From: Aspidapion aeneum
Lineage: Eukaryota > Arthropoda > Insecta > Coleoptera > Brentidae
Length of the DNA stretch: 64,000 bases
Direction: 5' to 3'
Assembly: GCA_963576565.1 (NCBI GenBank)
Contig: OY755044.1
Coordinates: 44,749,235 to 44,813,234 of the forward strand
Made by a program: the position numbers and the translations under genes. This document shows, one piece after another, positions 33,779 to 45,085 of this stretch. Position 1 is the first letter of the stretch, and each line of letters starts with the position of its first letter. The notes beneath the pieces are model-generated. The model searched no databases. It was not told where the DNA came from and saw only the letters and a program-made list of their open reading frames with translations.

Positions 33779-34271
33779 CGCAATTATTCATAAATTTGGG
33801 TTTATTGCGTTGACAATAATAAGTAATTGTAGACAATAATTATTATCCCACATAACAACGTGTGGTCTTGAATGAAATCTTCACATTTTCACCTTATCTT
33901 CGGTTCTGTTGACTTCGTCCTCAAACTTATCAATCAAAGATAAGAATCTCCGTCAATGAAGAAGGTACCACTTAATCTGATGAAATAGGTCCCACCCAGA
34001 AAGTTTTGGGTATCAACCGTGCACCAAATTAGGTAAACTTTAGATTAGATTAGGCCGGCTAATTTCTACAGATTAATTGTGGTTGAGGAAACACGCCAAA
34101 AACAACCACAATGGGTACCTATAGGGTTACTAATATAAATTTGTTCTCTTTTTCTCCGTTTTTATGCCCGTTACAAAAAAGTTTTTAAAGTTGCGTATAG
34201 CTTTTGTATGTACAGGGTTTTCCCGTATATTTTTAGACCATATATAAAACGTATATTTGAATAGATATCAA
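33779..34271. other. Intergenic, no gene seen
   Basis: AT-rich sequence with no supported gene, RNA or repeat pair. Confidence 0.5.
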
Positions 34272-34532
34272 CATATGAGAACCAGACTTTCTATATGCAT
34301 TTTGTCCATTTTTTGTAATTTTGGTAAATAAAAAAAACTATGCGTTTAACAAGAAATTAACCGAAAACTTCATATACCTAAAATATGGATAAAAAATTAT
34401 TTAAAGATTATACCTATATACGTCTTCTGTGGCATAATATTGTTGCTCTATGTATGTAGTTTGCAATGTCATCTTTGGTTAAAAATGTGAAAAAATGGAC
34501 AAAATGCATATAGAAAGTCTGCCCCTCATATG
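34272..34532. repeat. Short foldback with 44-bp arms
   Basis: CATATGAGAACCAGACTTTC at the left and its near-perfect inverted copy at the right (34489-34532). The arms continue through TATATGCATTTTGTCCATTT. This is a MITE-sized element of unknown family. Confidence 0.8.
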
Positions 34533-34639
34533 ATTAATACAAAAGTTTCGTAATTTTTTACAAAGTTTAAGAATCTTAGGGTCACAATGTCAAAGAAAAA
34601 ATAATTATACATTTCTTCTCCTTGATTTCAAAAAACATT

Positions 34640-34854
34640 GACCGATTTACCTAATACTACAGTTTGCTGACGACCAACTGATTGTAGCTAATGCTAAAGA
34701 AGATAGGGAATGTGTGATAAGAAATTTAACGGAAGAATAACAAAATTGGGGGTTAACAGTGAACATGGACAAGACACAGTTTTGTATTGAAAACGAATAA
34801 AGTGAGTTAGAACTAGACGATGGACAAACAATATCTCCGTGCAATGATTATGTA
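34640..34854 (+). pseudogene. RTE-like LINE relic A, RT fragment
   Basis: Translation of the plus strand gives FADDQLIVANAKEDRE and NWGLTVNMDKTQF, the RT YADD-box region, with internal stops. It is interrupted at a TA by the Tigger-like MITE and resumes at 35382, in frame across the duplicated TA. Confidence 0.75.
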
Positions 34855-35381
34855 CAGTGAAACCTCCCATAAGCGGACACTCACGGTTCCGTCGATTTTG
34901 TCCGCTTATTGGAGGTGTCCGCTTATGAGAGAGAACTGCAAAATTGTAATATATATTTATTAACTGCTTGAGTTTTTTCGATATTAAATTTTTGAGAAGA
35001 AGTTTTTTACTAGGCACTATTTCAAAGAGATCTATTACTAGGTACCCAATTGAACAATAAAAATAAAACACAGCAGAACAATAAAAATAAAACACAGAGG
35101 TAATTCCCCGGCTGCAGAGTGCGTGGTTGCCAACATACTACATAATGTTGATGCCCATGTCGTGTAGCACTCTGTCCCGTTGTCAAAGGTTCGCGTCCGG
35201 TTAAGGGAGGTTTCAGAATCTTTTAACCAAAAAAAATTATCCGCGTCCGGTTATTAGAGTGTCCGGTTATAGGAGGGAATTTTACATGTAAAGAAATAGT
35301 AAAAAGCTTGGTTCCAAAAAATTTGTCCGCGTAAAGGGAGTGTCCGCTTAATAGAGGTGTCCGCAAAGAGAGGTTTCACTG
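34855..35381. mobile_element. Tigger/pogo-like MITE
   Basis: 527 bp. Ends are CAGTGAAACCTCCCATAAGC and the complement CAGTGAAACCTCTCTTTGCG, flanked by TA (34853-34854, 35382-35383). Subterminal GTGTCCGCTTA words repeat inside. No transposase. Confidence 0.9.
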
Positions 35382-35900
35382 TATACGTATGTCTCACATT
35401 TGATACGACAGGAACAGTCTGTTAAGAACTGGAAAAAAAAGATAGTAATAGCAGGAAAGGTTATTGAATGTCTTAACCGTATTTTATGGAGAAAAAATAA
35501 TGTAAAATTTAACATATTTGAAGCAGTGGTGAAAAGCAAGCTGTTGTATGGAATAGAGACTTGGCGTAGAAAAACAAAAATGGAATACGTGGAAATGTAG
35601 GTATGCAATAAGAAGATTAATGAGAATATCTAGAACAGATCATATAAGAAATAAGACCATAATGGATAGAATGGTAATCGAGGGAAACATAACGGATGAC
35701 ATCAGTAAAATACAACTAATATGGTACGGCAATAAACGACGAAAGATTACCAAAGCAGGTCCTAGAATGGCGACCAATAGGGCGCAAAAAAAAGGGCGTC
35801 CTAAACTGGAATGGCAACAGTCAATCCAAAGATCAATGACGCAAAAAAACATGAAAGAAGACGATTATCAGGATCAAAGGAGGTGGCAATAGGCGTCGGA
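35382..35900 (+). pseudogene. RTE-like LINE relic A, C-terminal part
   Basis: Plus-strand frames show NIFEAVVKSKLLYGIETWRR, HIRNKTIMDRMVIEGNITDD, IQLIWYGNKRR and GRPKLEWQQSI. This is the thumb/C-terminal pattern of RTE-like LINE proteins. Several frame breaks. Confidence 0.8.
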
Positions 35901-36524
35901 CAAGTAAAAAAACGATCTAAAACGACATAGTATATAGTAGTACTTACCTAAACTCTTGTCATTATCTCCCAGATTACCAGGCATCTTGGCAAATCTTTTC
36001 TTGTATAATTTTTTCTCCTACTTGGTCTAAGCGAAATGTGAAAGAAAGGTGAAAGAGGATATAATTTAAAAACACTGCTATGGGCTTAGAAGCGAAATAG
36101 GACATGGAATTTAGTCCTCGGTCGGGGTGAAAATTTTAAAATAAAAACAATAAACCACATTAAAGCATTTGAGAATTGGACCCTATAAAAAAACAACATT
36201 CTTGCTTACGCATTTTCAGAGGTTAGGGTGTTTTTGGTCAGCATTTCAATTTTGTTATGGTTGTGTTAAACCTAGTGGTTAATAATGATAACTTTTTATT
36301 GCGAAAAACACACTTTTTGGACGCGTCAGACTTTAACGGTAACGCACTGACATTTCATATTAAAGTAATCTCAAAATTTTGTTTTTTTTGTCCACAAAGC
36401 TGTAAAAAAATCATTTCACAAAATAAATATTTTAAAATGGTCAAAACAATCATAAAAATAACTGCAAATGTTTAAAACCTAACAAAAATATGAATATTAA
36501 CAAAAACATTTCATGCAAAAAAAC
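35901..36524. other. Intergenic, no gene seen
   Basis: No supported gene, RNA or repeat pair. Confidence 0.5.
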
Positions 36525-36953
36525 CAAATCCGCGAAAATGGTATTCCGTAAAAACAATTGAGATAAAAGTATAGCCAAGTTCTCCAATGCTTTCAAAATG
36601 AAAGGTTGTTACTAGTTTGGAGATGTTTTGTTAAACTTTGCTATTACAGCCAAACTTCATATATATGCAATTTAGCACTGTGCCTAAAGGCTCAAACAGA
36701 CTATTATCACGTCACGTGAGCTCACATGCTATCACGCAAGGTCACAGCACACCCGAAATATCTGCTATTCAATTTATGCGTGTTTATAAATAGGTTTAAA
36801 AGTACATTAAAGTTACCTCACGCAGCTCACGGCAAGTGATACGTGACAGCACAGTTTTGTTTCTGCAAATTTACATATTCGACACGCGTGGTAGCACGGT
36901 TTCAGAGTTTGGCGGCAATGTTTTTAGTGCAGATAGTGGAATTTTAAGTGAAA

Positions 36954-37244
36954 ATGGACGAAATTTTAATTGAAAAAGTCACACAGCATGAAGTTCTGTA
37001 CAATCACTCATCCCGTGACTATAGGGATCCTAGTTCTTCTCTGCGAACATTTATTTCGTGGAACCATTTATTTCTGTGTCTTTCGTGAACTAACAAAAAT
37101 GCAGCTACGTCTTCTAAATCTTCTTCAAAGTCTGAGGAACTTGACAAGCTACAAGATTCACTTGCCATTTTGACAAACACAAAATATGTAATAAAAATGA
37201 TCTGCAGTGTACGTGGTCTGTTTCTAAGCCGTGACAGCATGTGA
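36954..37244 (+). pseudogene. MADF-like accessory protein, N-terminal stub
   Basis: The frame opens MDEILIEKVTQHEVLYNHSS, like the first helix of MADF/Myb-like domains that PIF/Harbinger elements encode beside the nuclease. After about 28 residues the match ends and the frame runs antisense through the nuclease stub, so only the start of the gene remains. Confidence 0.6.
37019..37168 (-). pseudogene. Harbinger (HARBI1-like) transposase, N-terminal stub
   Basis: From the ATG at 37168 the frame reads an acidic, serine-rich start (SSSSDFEEDLED) and then NKWFHEINVRREELGSL. This resembles the conserved W-x-x-x-I-N-x-x-R region near the N-terminus of HARBI1-like nucleases. The DDE domain is absent. 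Confidence 0.6.
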
Positions 37245-37365
37245 TATTTTGCCGATGTGACAACACGTGATCTCACGTGACGTGATAACAGTCTGTTTGC
37301 GCCTTAAGAATCAATTTACAGCCGTAATAGCCAAGTGTAAGAAAACATTTCAAAACTAGTAAGAC

Positions 37366-37419
37366 CTAGAGTCCCTGTATGTTGACATATCCAAATATGT
37401 CAACATACAGGGACTCTAG
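37366..37419. repeat. Perfect palindrome, two abutting transposon ends
   Basis: 25-bp arms starting CTAGAGTCCCTGTATGTTGA, four-base centre CCAA. TA-flanked ends suggest a Tc1/mariner-like element reduced to its two termini. A related half, CTAGAGACCCTGTATGT, lies at 47535. Confidence 0.9.
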
Positions 37420-37500
37420 AAGAACCTTTCATTTTGACATTTTTATTGAAGAACTTAAATAATTCGTTTTACAAAATCCAATTTTCGAGTAGTTGAACTT

Positions 37501-38298
37501 TTTCCACTCCTTTTTTTCAAGAATTTGGATAATATTTGAGTTTTAAAGTAGTGTAGTAAGCGGAATATTGTTTAAAACCGTTGCGATGCCTTATTCCAAT
37601 AGCTTTTATCAACGACATTTTTATTTAAAGCATGGAAACGGTCTCATACTGGACATAAGAGGGGGAGTGGTGGTAATGTTTTTGCAATCGTTAGATTTTG
37701 ATACACTTCTTCAGTTTCGATGAAGTAATATCAAATATTCAAAAGCAAAATAAGTTTAAAAATTGCGATTAAGAAAAATATTAAAAAAAAACTTTGCAAA
37801 TAGAATTGTAAATTCCTTCCTAAAAAAAAAGGAGAAAATAGTAAAGACTCAAGGTGACATATACGACCAAAAGTCAATACACAAGCTGTCCTGGCCTTCC
37901 GCAAGTGCAGTAATTCACTCGCGCGGGGCCACACACACAGTACGACTTGTGGCACTCCTACGTCTTCGCGTCGTCGCTTATAAAAGTCGACGGTACGACG
38001 ACATACATGGAGGAAGAGGTCCATTTCTGCAAGCCTACGCACTTTTGGTTCCGATATTGGGTGACATTACTGCAAGTTAAGGTGTCTTCACACTGGTTTG
38101 CCTCTCCTGCCTTTTATATCTCATTTCTATATGTGTGATATTGGCAATCATGCTGGCGATTATAATTTTGATTGCAGCTCCTTTAAAAGTTCTCCAGACG
38201 AATGTCCAAATCACTCTTGCAAACTTCTTATCCTCCGGGGCATTCTTCTTCTTCCTCCCACATTTTGGTTGCCTTACATTTTGCTTGATGAATGATTA
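37501..38298. other. Intergenic, no gene supported
   Basis: Reading frames near 37731-38080 overlap on both strands and match nothing I recognise. Confidence 0.5.
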
Positions 38299-38306
38299 GT
38301 TGAAGC

Positions 38307-38497
38307 CAGTGGCGTTTATAGAAAAAAGTTTCGGAGGGGGCCCGAGACAGTTTCGGGGGAAGCCCGAGACCTCATGAGGCCGTATTTTCAGCTATTTTAT
38401 GTTTGTATTCATGAAATATTTGGAAAATAACTAAAAAAATCTTAGCTTCGGGGGGGGGGGCGGGCCTTCCAGGTCCCCCTCCTTATATACGCCACTG
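38307..38497. mobile_element. hAT-type MITE, CAGTGGCGTA family, copy 3
   Basis: 191 bp, ends CAGTGGCGTTTATAG and TATATACGCCACTG. Perfect 8-bp duplication GTTGAAGC (38299-38306, 38498-38505). Confidence 0.93.
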
Positions 38498-38594
38498 GTT
38501 GAAGCAGGGCATATTATCTTGGTTGTCGTTTGATATCTAGCAAAATAGTAAAAACCTAGCATTTACCCATCCTTAGTCACCGTCTAAGATATGC

Positions 38595-38909
38595 TGATGG
38601 TATCGCCTTAATAACAGTTAAGAAAAAAGCACTGATAAAAATGCTGGAAGAACTGGATAAAGCAGCTAAAAATATAGGCTTGAGTATGAACTGCACTAAA
38701 ACTAAAAGCATAACAAACACAGATGAAGATATCACGATCAGAATGAATCAAGAGAAAATAGAACAAGTAGAGGAATATAATTATATACCTGGGACAAATT
38801 TATTAAACTAAAAAATGAAAACCAAACAGCTGAAATCAAGAGACGAGTCAGATTGACCTAGGCAGTACCTCAAAACGAAAGTGTATAAATATGTATCATG
38901 TGTACATAC
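38595..38909 (+). pseudogene. RTE-like LINE relic B, RT fragment
   Basis: Plus-strand translation gives LRYADGIALITVKKKALIKM, LDKAAKNIGLSMNCTKTK and QEKIEQVEEYNY, the RT YADD region. The second catalytic Asp has become Gly (YADG). The relic continues at 39102-39181 and 42316-42630. Confidence 0.82.
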
Positions 38910-39093
38910 TAGTGGCGTATATAGAAAAAAGTTTCGGGGTGGGCCCGAGGCAGTTTGGGGGGCCCGAGACCCCATGAGGCCGTATTTTATGTTTGTATTC
39001 AGGAAATATGTGGAAAATATCTAAAAAAATCTTAGCTTTGGGGGGGGCCCGGGCCCCTTAGGCCCCCCAGGCCTCCCCTTATTTACGCCACTG
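38910..39093. mobile_element. hAT-type MITE, CAGTGGCGTA family, copy 4
   Basis: 184 bp inserted in LINE relic B. Its first base is T instead of C (TAGTGGCGTA). Perfect 8-bp duplication GTACATAC (38902-38909, 39094-39101). Confidence 0.93.
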
Positions 39094-39101
39094 GTACATA
39101 C

Positions 39102-39181
39102 TTACCTAAGGATCCCAGATCTGGCCACTTACAAAATCAAACATGGATAAGGTAACAAAAGCCCAAAGATCAATGGAAAGA
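39102..39181 (+). pseudogene. RTE-like LINE relic B, middle fragment
   Basis: Ends in KVTKAQRSMERR, the conserved segment after the RT domain. Cut by the Jockey/CR1-group LINE. Confidence 0.7.
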
Positions 39182-39187
39182 CGTTGT

Positions 39188-42100
39188 AGGTGGTAGACGC
39201 TTTTTACTCATTGGGCGTCGACCGGTGAGATACCACCATGCCAGAAGTGAGTAGCGCTAAGTGGTATCACCACGTTCCGCTACTGCGCTGGCAGTCCGGT
39301 TCCAACAATGAGTAACAGATAGTATGATGGCGCTTCCAGGATCAAAATATTCCGGAGGTAAAATACCCGACCACTCGGATCTCCGGGCGTCGGGTGATCC
39401 TGGGGGTCCTTCATGCAAAGATATTAAAAGAAGACCAAAAACTCAACTCAGAATTGATTTTAGCAATATAAGAGGATTAAGTACCAACATGAATTCAGTT
39501 CACCAACATCTTGAAGAACAAAGACCTGACATCCTTGTTCTCACTGAAACTAAAATCAGTTCTGCAACACCTATTGTGAACTATCTTTATCCCGGCTATG
39601 ACCTACACCACCGATTTCGACATAATTTTGGGATCTGTGTGTACATTAAAAATGACCTTTCATGTCATCGAGAGGAGAAGCTAGAACCAGCTCAAAGTCA
39701 TCGACCAAGTTCATTTGCTGCCTCTACCGACCGCCAAGTAACACCGAGTATCAAAACTTTTTTGCGACATTATCCGAAAACTGTGATAATATACAGTCTA
39801 ACTATCCACATGCGGAAATTGTTTTTTTAGGCGATTTCAACGTCCACAATATACCCTGGCTAAAACACCACAACAAAACAGATAATGAAGGCAGGGAAGC
39901 AGAAGCTTTTGCCATAAGTTGTGGTCTAACGCAGCTTGTCGATGAACCTACCCGTATCTCAGAAAGGGGTGAATTTGCAGCGCTTTTAGACTTGTTCCTA
40001 ACTACAAATCCTGACTTGTATACAATTCAAGTAGATCCCCCACTTGGTTCATCCGATCATAAACTTATAAGAACAAAGTGCGAAATGTTCATACCACCAA
40101 GCCAACAATCACGTCCTCGTAAAATGTGGCACTATAAATCGGCAAAATGGAATGACCTTAAACAGTTTTACCTGGATTTTCCATGGCAAGAAGTTTGCTT
40201 TAAAACAGCTGATCCCACTATTTGGTGTAATGAAATAACAAAAGTAATCTTATCTGGAATGGATGCATATATCCCACATACAATAAAAAGCAGAGCTAAT
40301 GCAAAACCTTGGTTCAACAGCCAGTGTCAAACGGCTGTACAGAAAAAACACAGAGCATATAACCTTTGGGAACGACAACAAACCGCTCAAAACCACACAG
40401 AATTTATAGAAGCCAGAAATAGTTGCAAAATTACTATTGACGCCGCCAAAGAAACATACAATCAAAGAATAAAAAACAGGTTGCTGAATTGTCCAAGTAG
40501 TTCTAGGTACTTTTGGTCTCTTGCAAAAGCCGTTGGATCAAACTTCACCAAGTCATCCATACCACCACTTACAGATAAAAATACTCACTCAGCCACAACA
40601 TCAGAGGAAAAAGCCAATATGCTGGCCAAAATCTTTTCCTCCAACTCAAACCTAACAGTGCCAAATGGAAAAACTCCACCGTTCATTGAAAGGGTTTCCC
40701 ACAGTATGCCAGAGGTACCCTTTTGTCACAGAGAAATACGAAAATCCCTTAAAAAGTTGGATACAAACAAAGCAATGGGTCCAGATGGCATTCCCGCGAT
40801 AGTACGCAAAAATTGTGCTAACGAACTCACCCCAACTTTCGCTAAATTATTCAATTTATCTTACAGGCAAGGAGTATATCCATCATCATGGAAGTCTGCC
40901 GCAGTACAACCTATTCCAAAGAAAGGAAAAAAGACAGATCTGTAAAACTATAGACCAATTGCTCTACTTCCGGTGATATCAAAAGTAATGGAAAGAGTTG
41001 TGAACAATCACCTAACCAAGTACTTGGAAAAGTACAAACTTATCAACGACAAGCAATACGGATTTCGAAAATATAGGTCAACTGGCGATTTACTTACATA
41101 CGTCACTCATTTATGGCAAAAAGCGATTGAGTTACGGGGCGAAACAAGAACAATTGCCTTAGATATATCAAAAGCATTCGATAAAGTCTGGCATGAAAAT
41201 CTGCTCAACAAGCTTAAAGCAATGGGATTGTCGCCAAAACTTTGCACTTGGTTTGAAAGTTACCTTAAGGATAGATCCATTTATGTTGCACTGGATGGCC
41301 GGAACTCCAACTCTTACCAAATAAATGCTGGTGTGCCACAGGGAGCAATCCTTTCGCCAACACTTTTTCTGATTTACATAAATGACCTCATAGATAAAAC
41401 AGTAAATCCACTTTATTGCTTTGCAGATGATGGCAATGTAGTCTCCTCAGTCATACCACCCACTCAGTGTCTATCCGCACGTGAATTCCATCATCTTAGA
41501 CAAACTCAAATATCGCAGATAAATAACGACCTGGAGATAATAGAGGACTGGGGCAACAAAAACCTTGTACAGTTCAACGCGCAGAAAACCCAAGCAGCCC
41601 TGTTTTTAAAAAAGACCAGCACCGGTGAGCCAAACATCATGCTATCTGGAAGTGCTGTCACATTGCAGAGCCAGTTGAACATCTCAGGAGTCACTGCAGA
41701 GACCAATATGTCTTGGCACAGTCACGTGGCAGATATAGCTAAAAGGGCGTCCCAAAAGCTTGGGGTGCTATTTCGTACAAGACATCTGTATACACCAAGC
41801 CAACTGCTGACACTCTACAAAGCCCAGATTCGACCAACTATGGAGTACTGCTCACATATATGGAGTGCAGCACCCAAACATACCTTAATGCTTTTGAACA
41901 CCGTGCAAAAACGAGCTATCAAGCTGATCAATGACCCCGCACTTACCCGTAGTTTGGATAGTCTCGAACATCGAAGAACTGTGGGCGATCTATCTCTCTT
42001 CTACAGGTATTATCACGGAAAATGCTCTGAAGAGTTGGCACGTATGATCCCCCCGGGAGTAGCACCTACTAGGTGAACACGTCAAACAGACGGTAACCAT

Positions 42101-42315
42101 CAATTTAGAGGAACCAAGAACCTCATTATATCAGAATTCATATCTCTGGAGAACAGCATCGCTGTGGAATAAACTCCCTGCGACAGTTTTCCCTGCAGGT
42201 TACAACCTGAACCATTTCAAAATTAACACACACCAATATTTCCGCGCACTGGCCGCTTCTCGAGCGTGATAGGGACCTCCTTGCGAGTGCGCTTAACCGT
42301 AAAAAAAAAAAAAAA
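39188..42315 (+). mobile_element. Jockey/CR1-group LINE, copy 2
   Basis: About 3.13 kb from GGTGGTAGACGCTTTTTACT to a 17-base poly(A). AAAGAC occurs before the insert (39176-39181) and at the end of the poly(A), a possible short duplication. It interrupts LINE relic B and is closely similar to copy 1 in inverted orientation, 6.9 kb away. Confidence 0.92.
39324..42268 (+). pseudogene. LINE endonuclease/reverse transcriptase, copy 2
   Basis: Starts MMALPGSKYSGGKIPDHSDL with the APE endonuclease; GDFNVHNIPWLKHH and SDHKLI are present. RT motifs: NKAMGPDGIPAIVRKN, TIALDISKAFDKVWHENLL, AGVPQGAILSPTLFLIYIND and CFADDGNV. Breaks: a 31-base deletion near 39692 that shifts frame, an in-frame TAA at 40943, a TGA at 42074, and an 11-base deletion near 42108. 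The FADD box in place of YADD is shared with copy 1, so it is a family trait. Confidence 0.9.
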
Positions 42316-42630
42316 GACAAATGTTACATGTAAAGCTAACAGATAGAAAAGGAATGAATACATAAGAAACAAAATAAAAGTAAGGGATGCCAGAGAAGAA
42401 GTAGCAAAATTAAAATGGGAATTTGACGGTCATAATATTAGACAGAAATACGATCGATGGAACAAATGTATTGTAAACTGAAGACTTTGGGAAAATAAAA
42501 GAAGTAGGGGAAGACCCCAAATAAGATGGGGGTACGATTTGAAGAAACATGCAGGAGCTAGATTGATTAACACGCGACAGACAGAGAAGAGTGGAAGATA
42601 TTGGGCGAGGCCAATATATATAGTAAGTAG
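42316..42630 (+). pseudogene. RTE-like LINE relic B, C-terminal fragment
   Basis: Shifted plus-strand frames show IRNKTKVRDAREEVAKLKWE, RWNKCIV, RSRGRPQIRWGYDLKKHAGA and RYWARPIY, the C-terminal tail of RTE-like LINEs. Confidence 0.8.
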
Positions 42631-42764
42631 ATATATAGTAAATAGATAGAAAAATAGATGGATAGAAAGTCACAGGTTTAAGATTAAAATTTGATCATCA
42701 CCGAAATAGAGTGTTTACAAAATGTATCTATCTAATTACTAACTTGTAGCTTTATTAAACTTTG

Positions 42765-43165
42765 CTCGAATGGAATGGAACGGAACGGAACCACGGAGGG
42801 GTGGCTCGGTATTCCCTTTTGGTGCTCAGGTTAGGGGAAATACCAGGCAATACTTGGGAAGTACTGGGAAATATACTAGGAAATACCGGGAAGTGCTTGG
42901 GAAATACTAGCTAATACCACTGAAATTTGAGGAAATACTGGGAAATACCAGGAAATGCCGTAGGTATTATACCGTAGGTATTTCGTTTAGGTATTCAAAA
43001 ATCGGTGATCGAGCCTTCCCTCGAACGGAACCGAACGCAACGAAATGGAATGTATTGGAATACAATGTAATGAAATTTAATGGAATGGAATGTAATGTAA
43101 TGGCATGGAATGTAAGGAAAAGAAATTGAGTGAACTGGAATGGGCCAGAATAGACTGCAATGGAA
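42765..43165. repeat. Simple repeats: TGGAA-type and ~11-bp GGGAAATACT units
   Basis: 42770-42800 and 43020-43165 are rich in TGGAA/TGTAA words. 42830-42985 is a degenerate repeat of CTGGGAAATAC-like units. Confidence 0.85.
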
Positions 43166-44032
43166 AGAAATCAAAAGGAATCGACATAAAACCAAAATAA
43201 AACGATCCTATTGCTAGAGTCAGCAAATTTCAGAAATGTTTCTTGTAAACCCGGCTTAACCTATGTCTTTCCGTAAAAACTATATGCAGCGCACCAAGCA
43301 TTGCAGATTGTGAATGGTTTTATATCGCATCTGCGAGCTCGTGCATTATAATGGTTCAAACCAACAACGTCTCTTCTTTATTTAAGTTTATTCATTGATT
43401 TTTAAGCAAAAGTTATTATTATGCATTTAGGATGAGCTCGCAGAGCTTCGGAAACGACATCCTACGCAGAACGATGGTTATTTATTTATTATCTATACTA
43501 TTTACTTCGAATATAATATGATTTAAGTCTTTAGTGGTATCCATTTTGAGTTAGAATTGCAAGCATACAAAAGCGCTAAGTTGAGCGAGAAAATAGGCTT
43601 TTGGTGGTTTTAAGGGCCCCACACACTTTCTTTAAATCGTGCGAATTTGTACGTTTGTACCTAAACATGCTTGACGTGCAGTGTTTGACGTGAGTGTGTG
43701 GGAAAAACAATCGATCGATTTAAACGACCTGCAGGATCTGTCTGTTTGATTTTTCGAACGTTCAGACAGGACTGCACATTATTACAGTTATTATAGAATT
43801 TTAGCTTGCAATAGGTGGTGTTAAGGGGGGACCGGCTCCCCCGCCATCTTGGATTTGGTATGCACAAAAAGTTTTCTTTTTAAATTACTTGGTTACTGTA
43901 CGTTTTAGAAAAAAAAGCTTTTACAAAAGTTGAACACAATAAACGTTCCTACAAAAATGCTTTTATACGTTTTTTTGTGAGTCGAATGGTTTTCGAGTTA
44001 TGACGCTAAATATTTCGCCGCTATTTTGGATT
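43166..44032. other. Intergenic, no gene seen
   Basis: GGGCCCCACACACTTTC near 43615 and GTGAGTGTGTGGG near 43690 look like a small inverted pair. Nothing else is supported. Confidence 0.45.
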
Positions 44033-45085
44033 TTGACTAATTTTTTTGTTGTGGCCTTTAACTTGGAAACTGCTTATTTTTGAGAAAGTTTGTAAAAAGG
44101 TAAAATACAGACCAACTAATAGCCTATAAAATGAGATATCACTGAATTCTCTGGGTAGTACCCTTGCTGTGATACGAACGCTGAACTGTTAGCAGTATAC
44201 CCGTTTCCTATGTATTTTCATAGTATATGCAAAACAAACCAAAATTATTAAGTTTTATGTCATTTTCTTAAAAGGTTAGCATTTTACCGAAAGTGTGTAG
44301 TTAACTTTATTGTAGAAAATTAAATTATCTTTTAAACGGTTAGCACTTTCTGAGAAATCTTGTTAAACTATATTTTATTATAGATATATATTATTAAGAT
44401 AATTTTATTTTCAATAATATAAAGTACAAGATTTTTCAGAAAGGTTAGTTTTCAAGAAAATTAAAGAAAACAAATAAAACATTTCAAAAAAATTTATAAA
44501 AAAAATTACCTCAACATGCTTGGAATGTCAATATTAGCTTCAACAAAACCTTATGAAACGTAAGGTCACTATATCACGAAGTTACTTCGTGATATAGTGA
44601 CCTTAGATACGCCGTTTAAAAGAACATTTTACTTTCTGTAAAAAGGTGTTTTAACATTTTTTTTTAAATGCCAATTTTTTTTTTGAAAACTGAATAAAAC
44701 CTAAAAGACATTCTTTTTTTCGTGATTTTAAATAATAACCCCAATTTTGGATGCCAATTAAGTGCTTACCGTCACTTTGATTAATTTAATTTTCTATAAT
44801 AAAGTTGATTACACACTTTCTGTAAAATGCTTACCTTTTGAGAAAATGACATAGAATCATTTCGGTTTATTTTGCATATTCTTTGGAAATGCATAGGAAA
44901 GGGGTGTACTGCTAACACTTAGTTCGTATCTCAGCAAGGGTACTACCCAGAAAACTTAATATTATATAATATAAATATATATAATATATCTCATTTTATA
45001 AGCTATTAGTTAGTCTGTTTTTTTTTGTTATTACAGATTTTCTCAAAAATAAGCAGTTTCAAAGTTAAAAATTACCAAAAAAACA
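44033..45085. repeat. Large foldback with ~300-bp arms
   Basis: Left arm 44033-44330 and right arm 44780-45085 are inverted. Shared blocks include AAACTGCTTATTTTTGAGAA, GGGTAGTACCCTTGCTG, CTTTCCTATG-like, TATGTCATTTTCT and AGTGTGTA. The centre holds a smaller inverted pair and the palindrome at 44561. Confidence 0.85.
44561..44605. repeat. Perfect palindrome of a TA-flanked transposon end
   Basis: 22-bp arms TAAGGTCACTATATCACGAA(GT) around a single T. Half of a related end, TTAAGGTCACTATATACCGA, lies at 47553. Confidence 0.92.

Larger units (their letters stand above)
36688..37304. mobile_element. PIF/Harbinger deletion derivative
   Basis: 617 bp. TIRs AGGCTCAAACAGACTATTAT and AGGCGCAAACAGACTGTTAT, continuing CACGTCACGTGAG. 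The 3-bp duplication TAA lies on both sides (36685-36687, 37305-37307). The superfamily typically duplicates TWA. Two truncated genes face each other inside. Confidence 0.88.
36525..37500. repeat. Foldback host of the Harbinger element
   Basis: Sequence on both sides of the Harbinger insert is inverted. TTTCAAAATGAAAGGTTGTT, ACTAGTTT and GCTATTAC occur at 36589-36655, and their complements lie at 37320-37440. The right arm is further split by the palindrome at 37366-37419. Outer limits are approximate. Confidence 0.65.

Noticed and set aside
37731..38138. Overlapping frames of 63-105 residues on both strands
   Set aside because: Mutually overlapping, arginine-rich only on one side, no motif that I can name.
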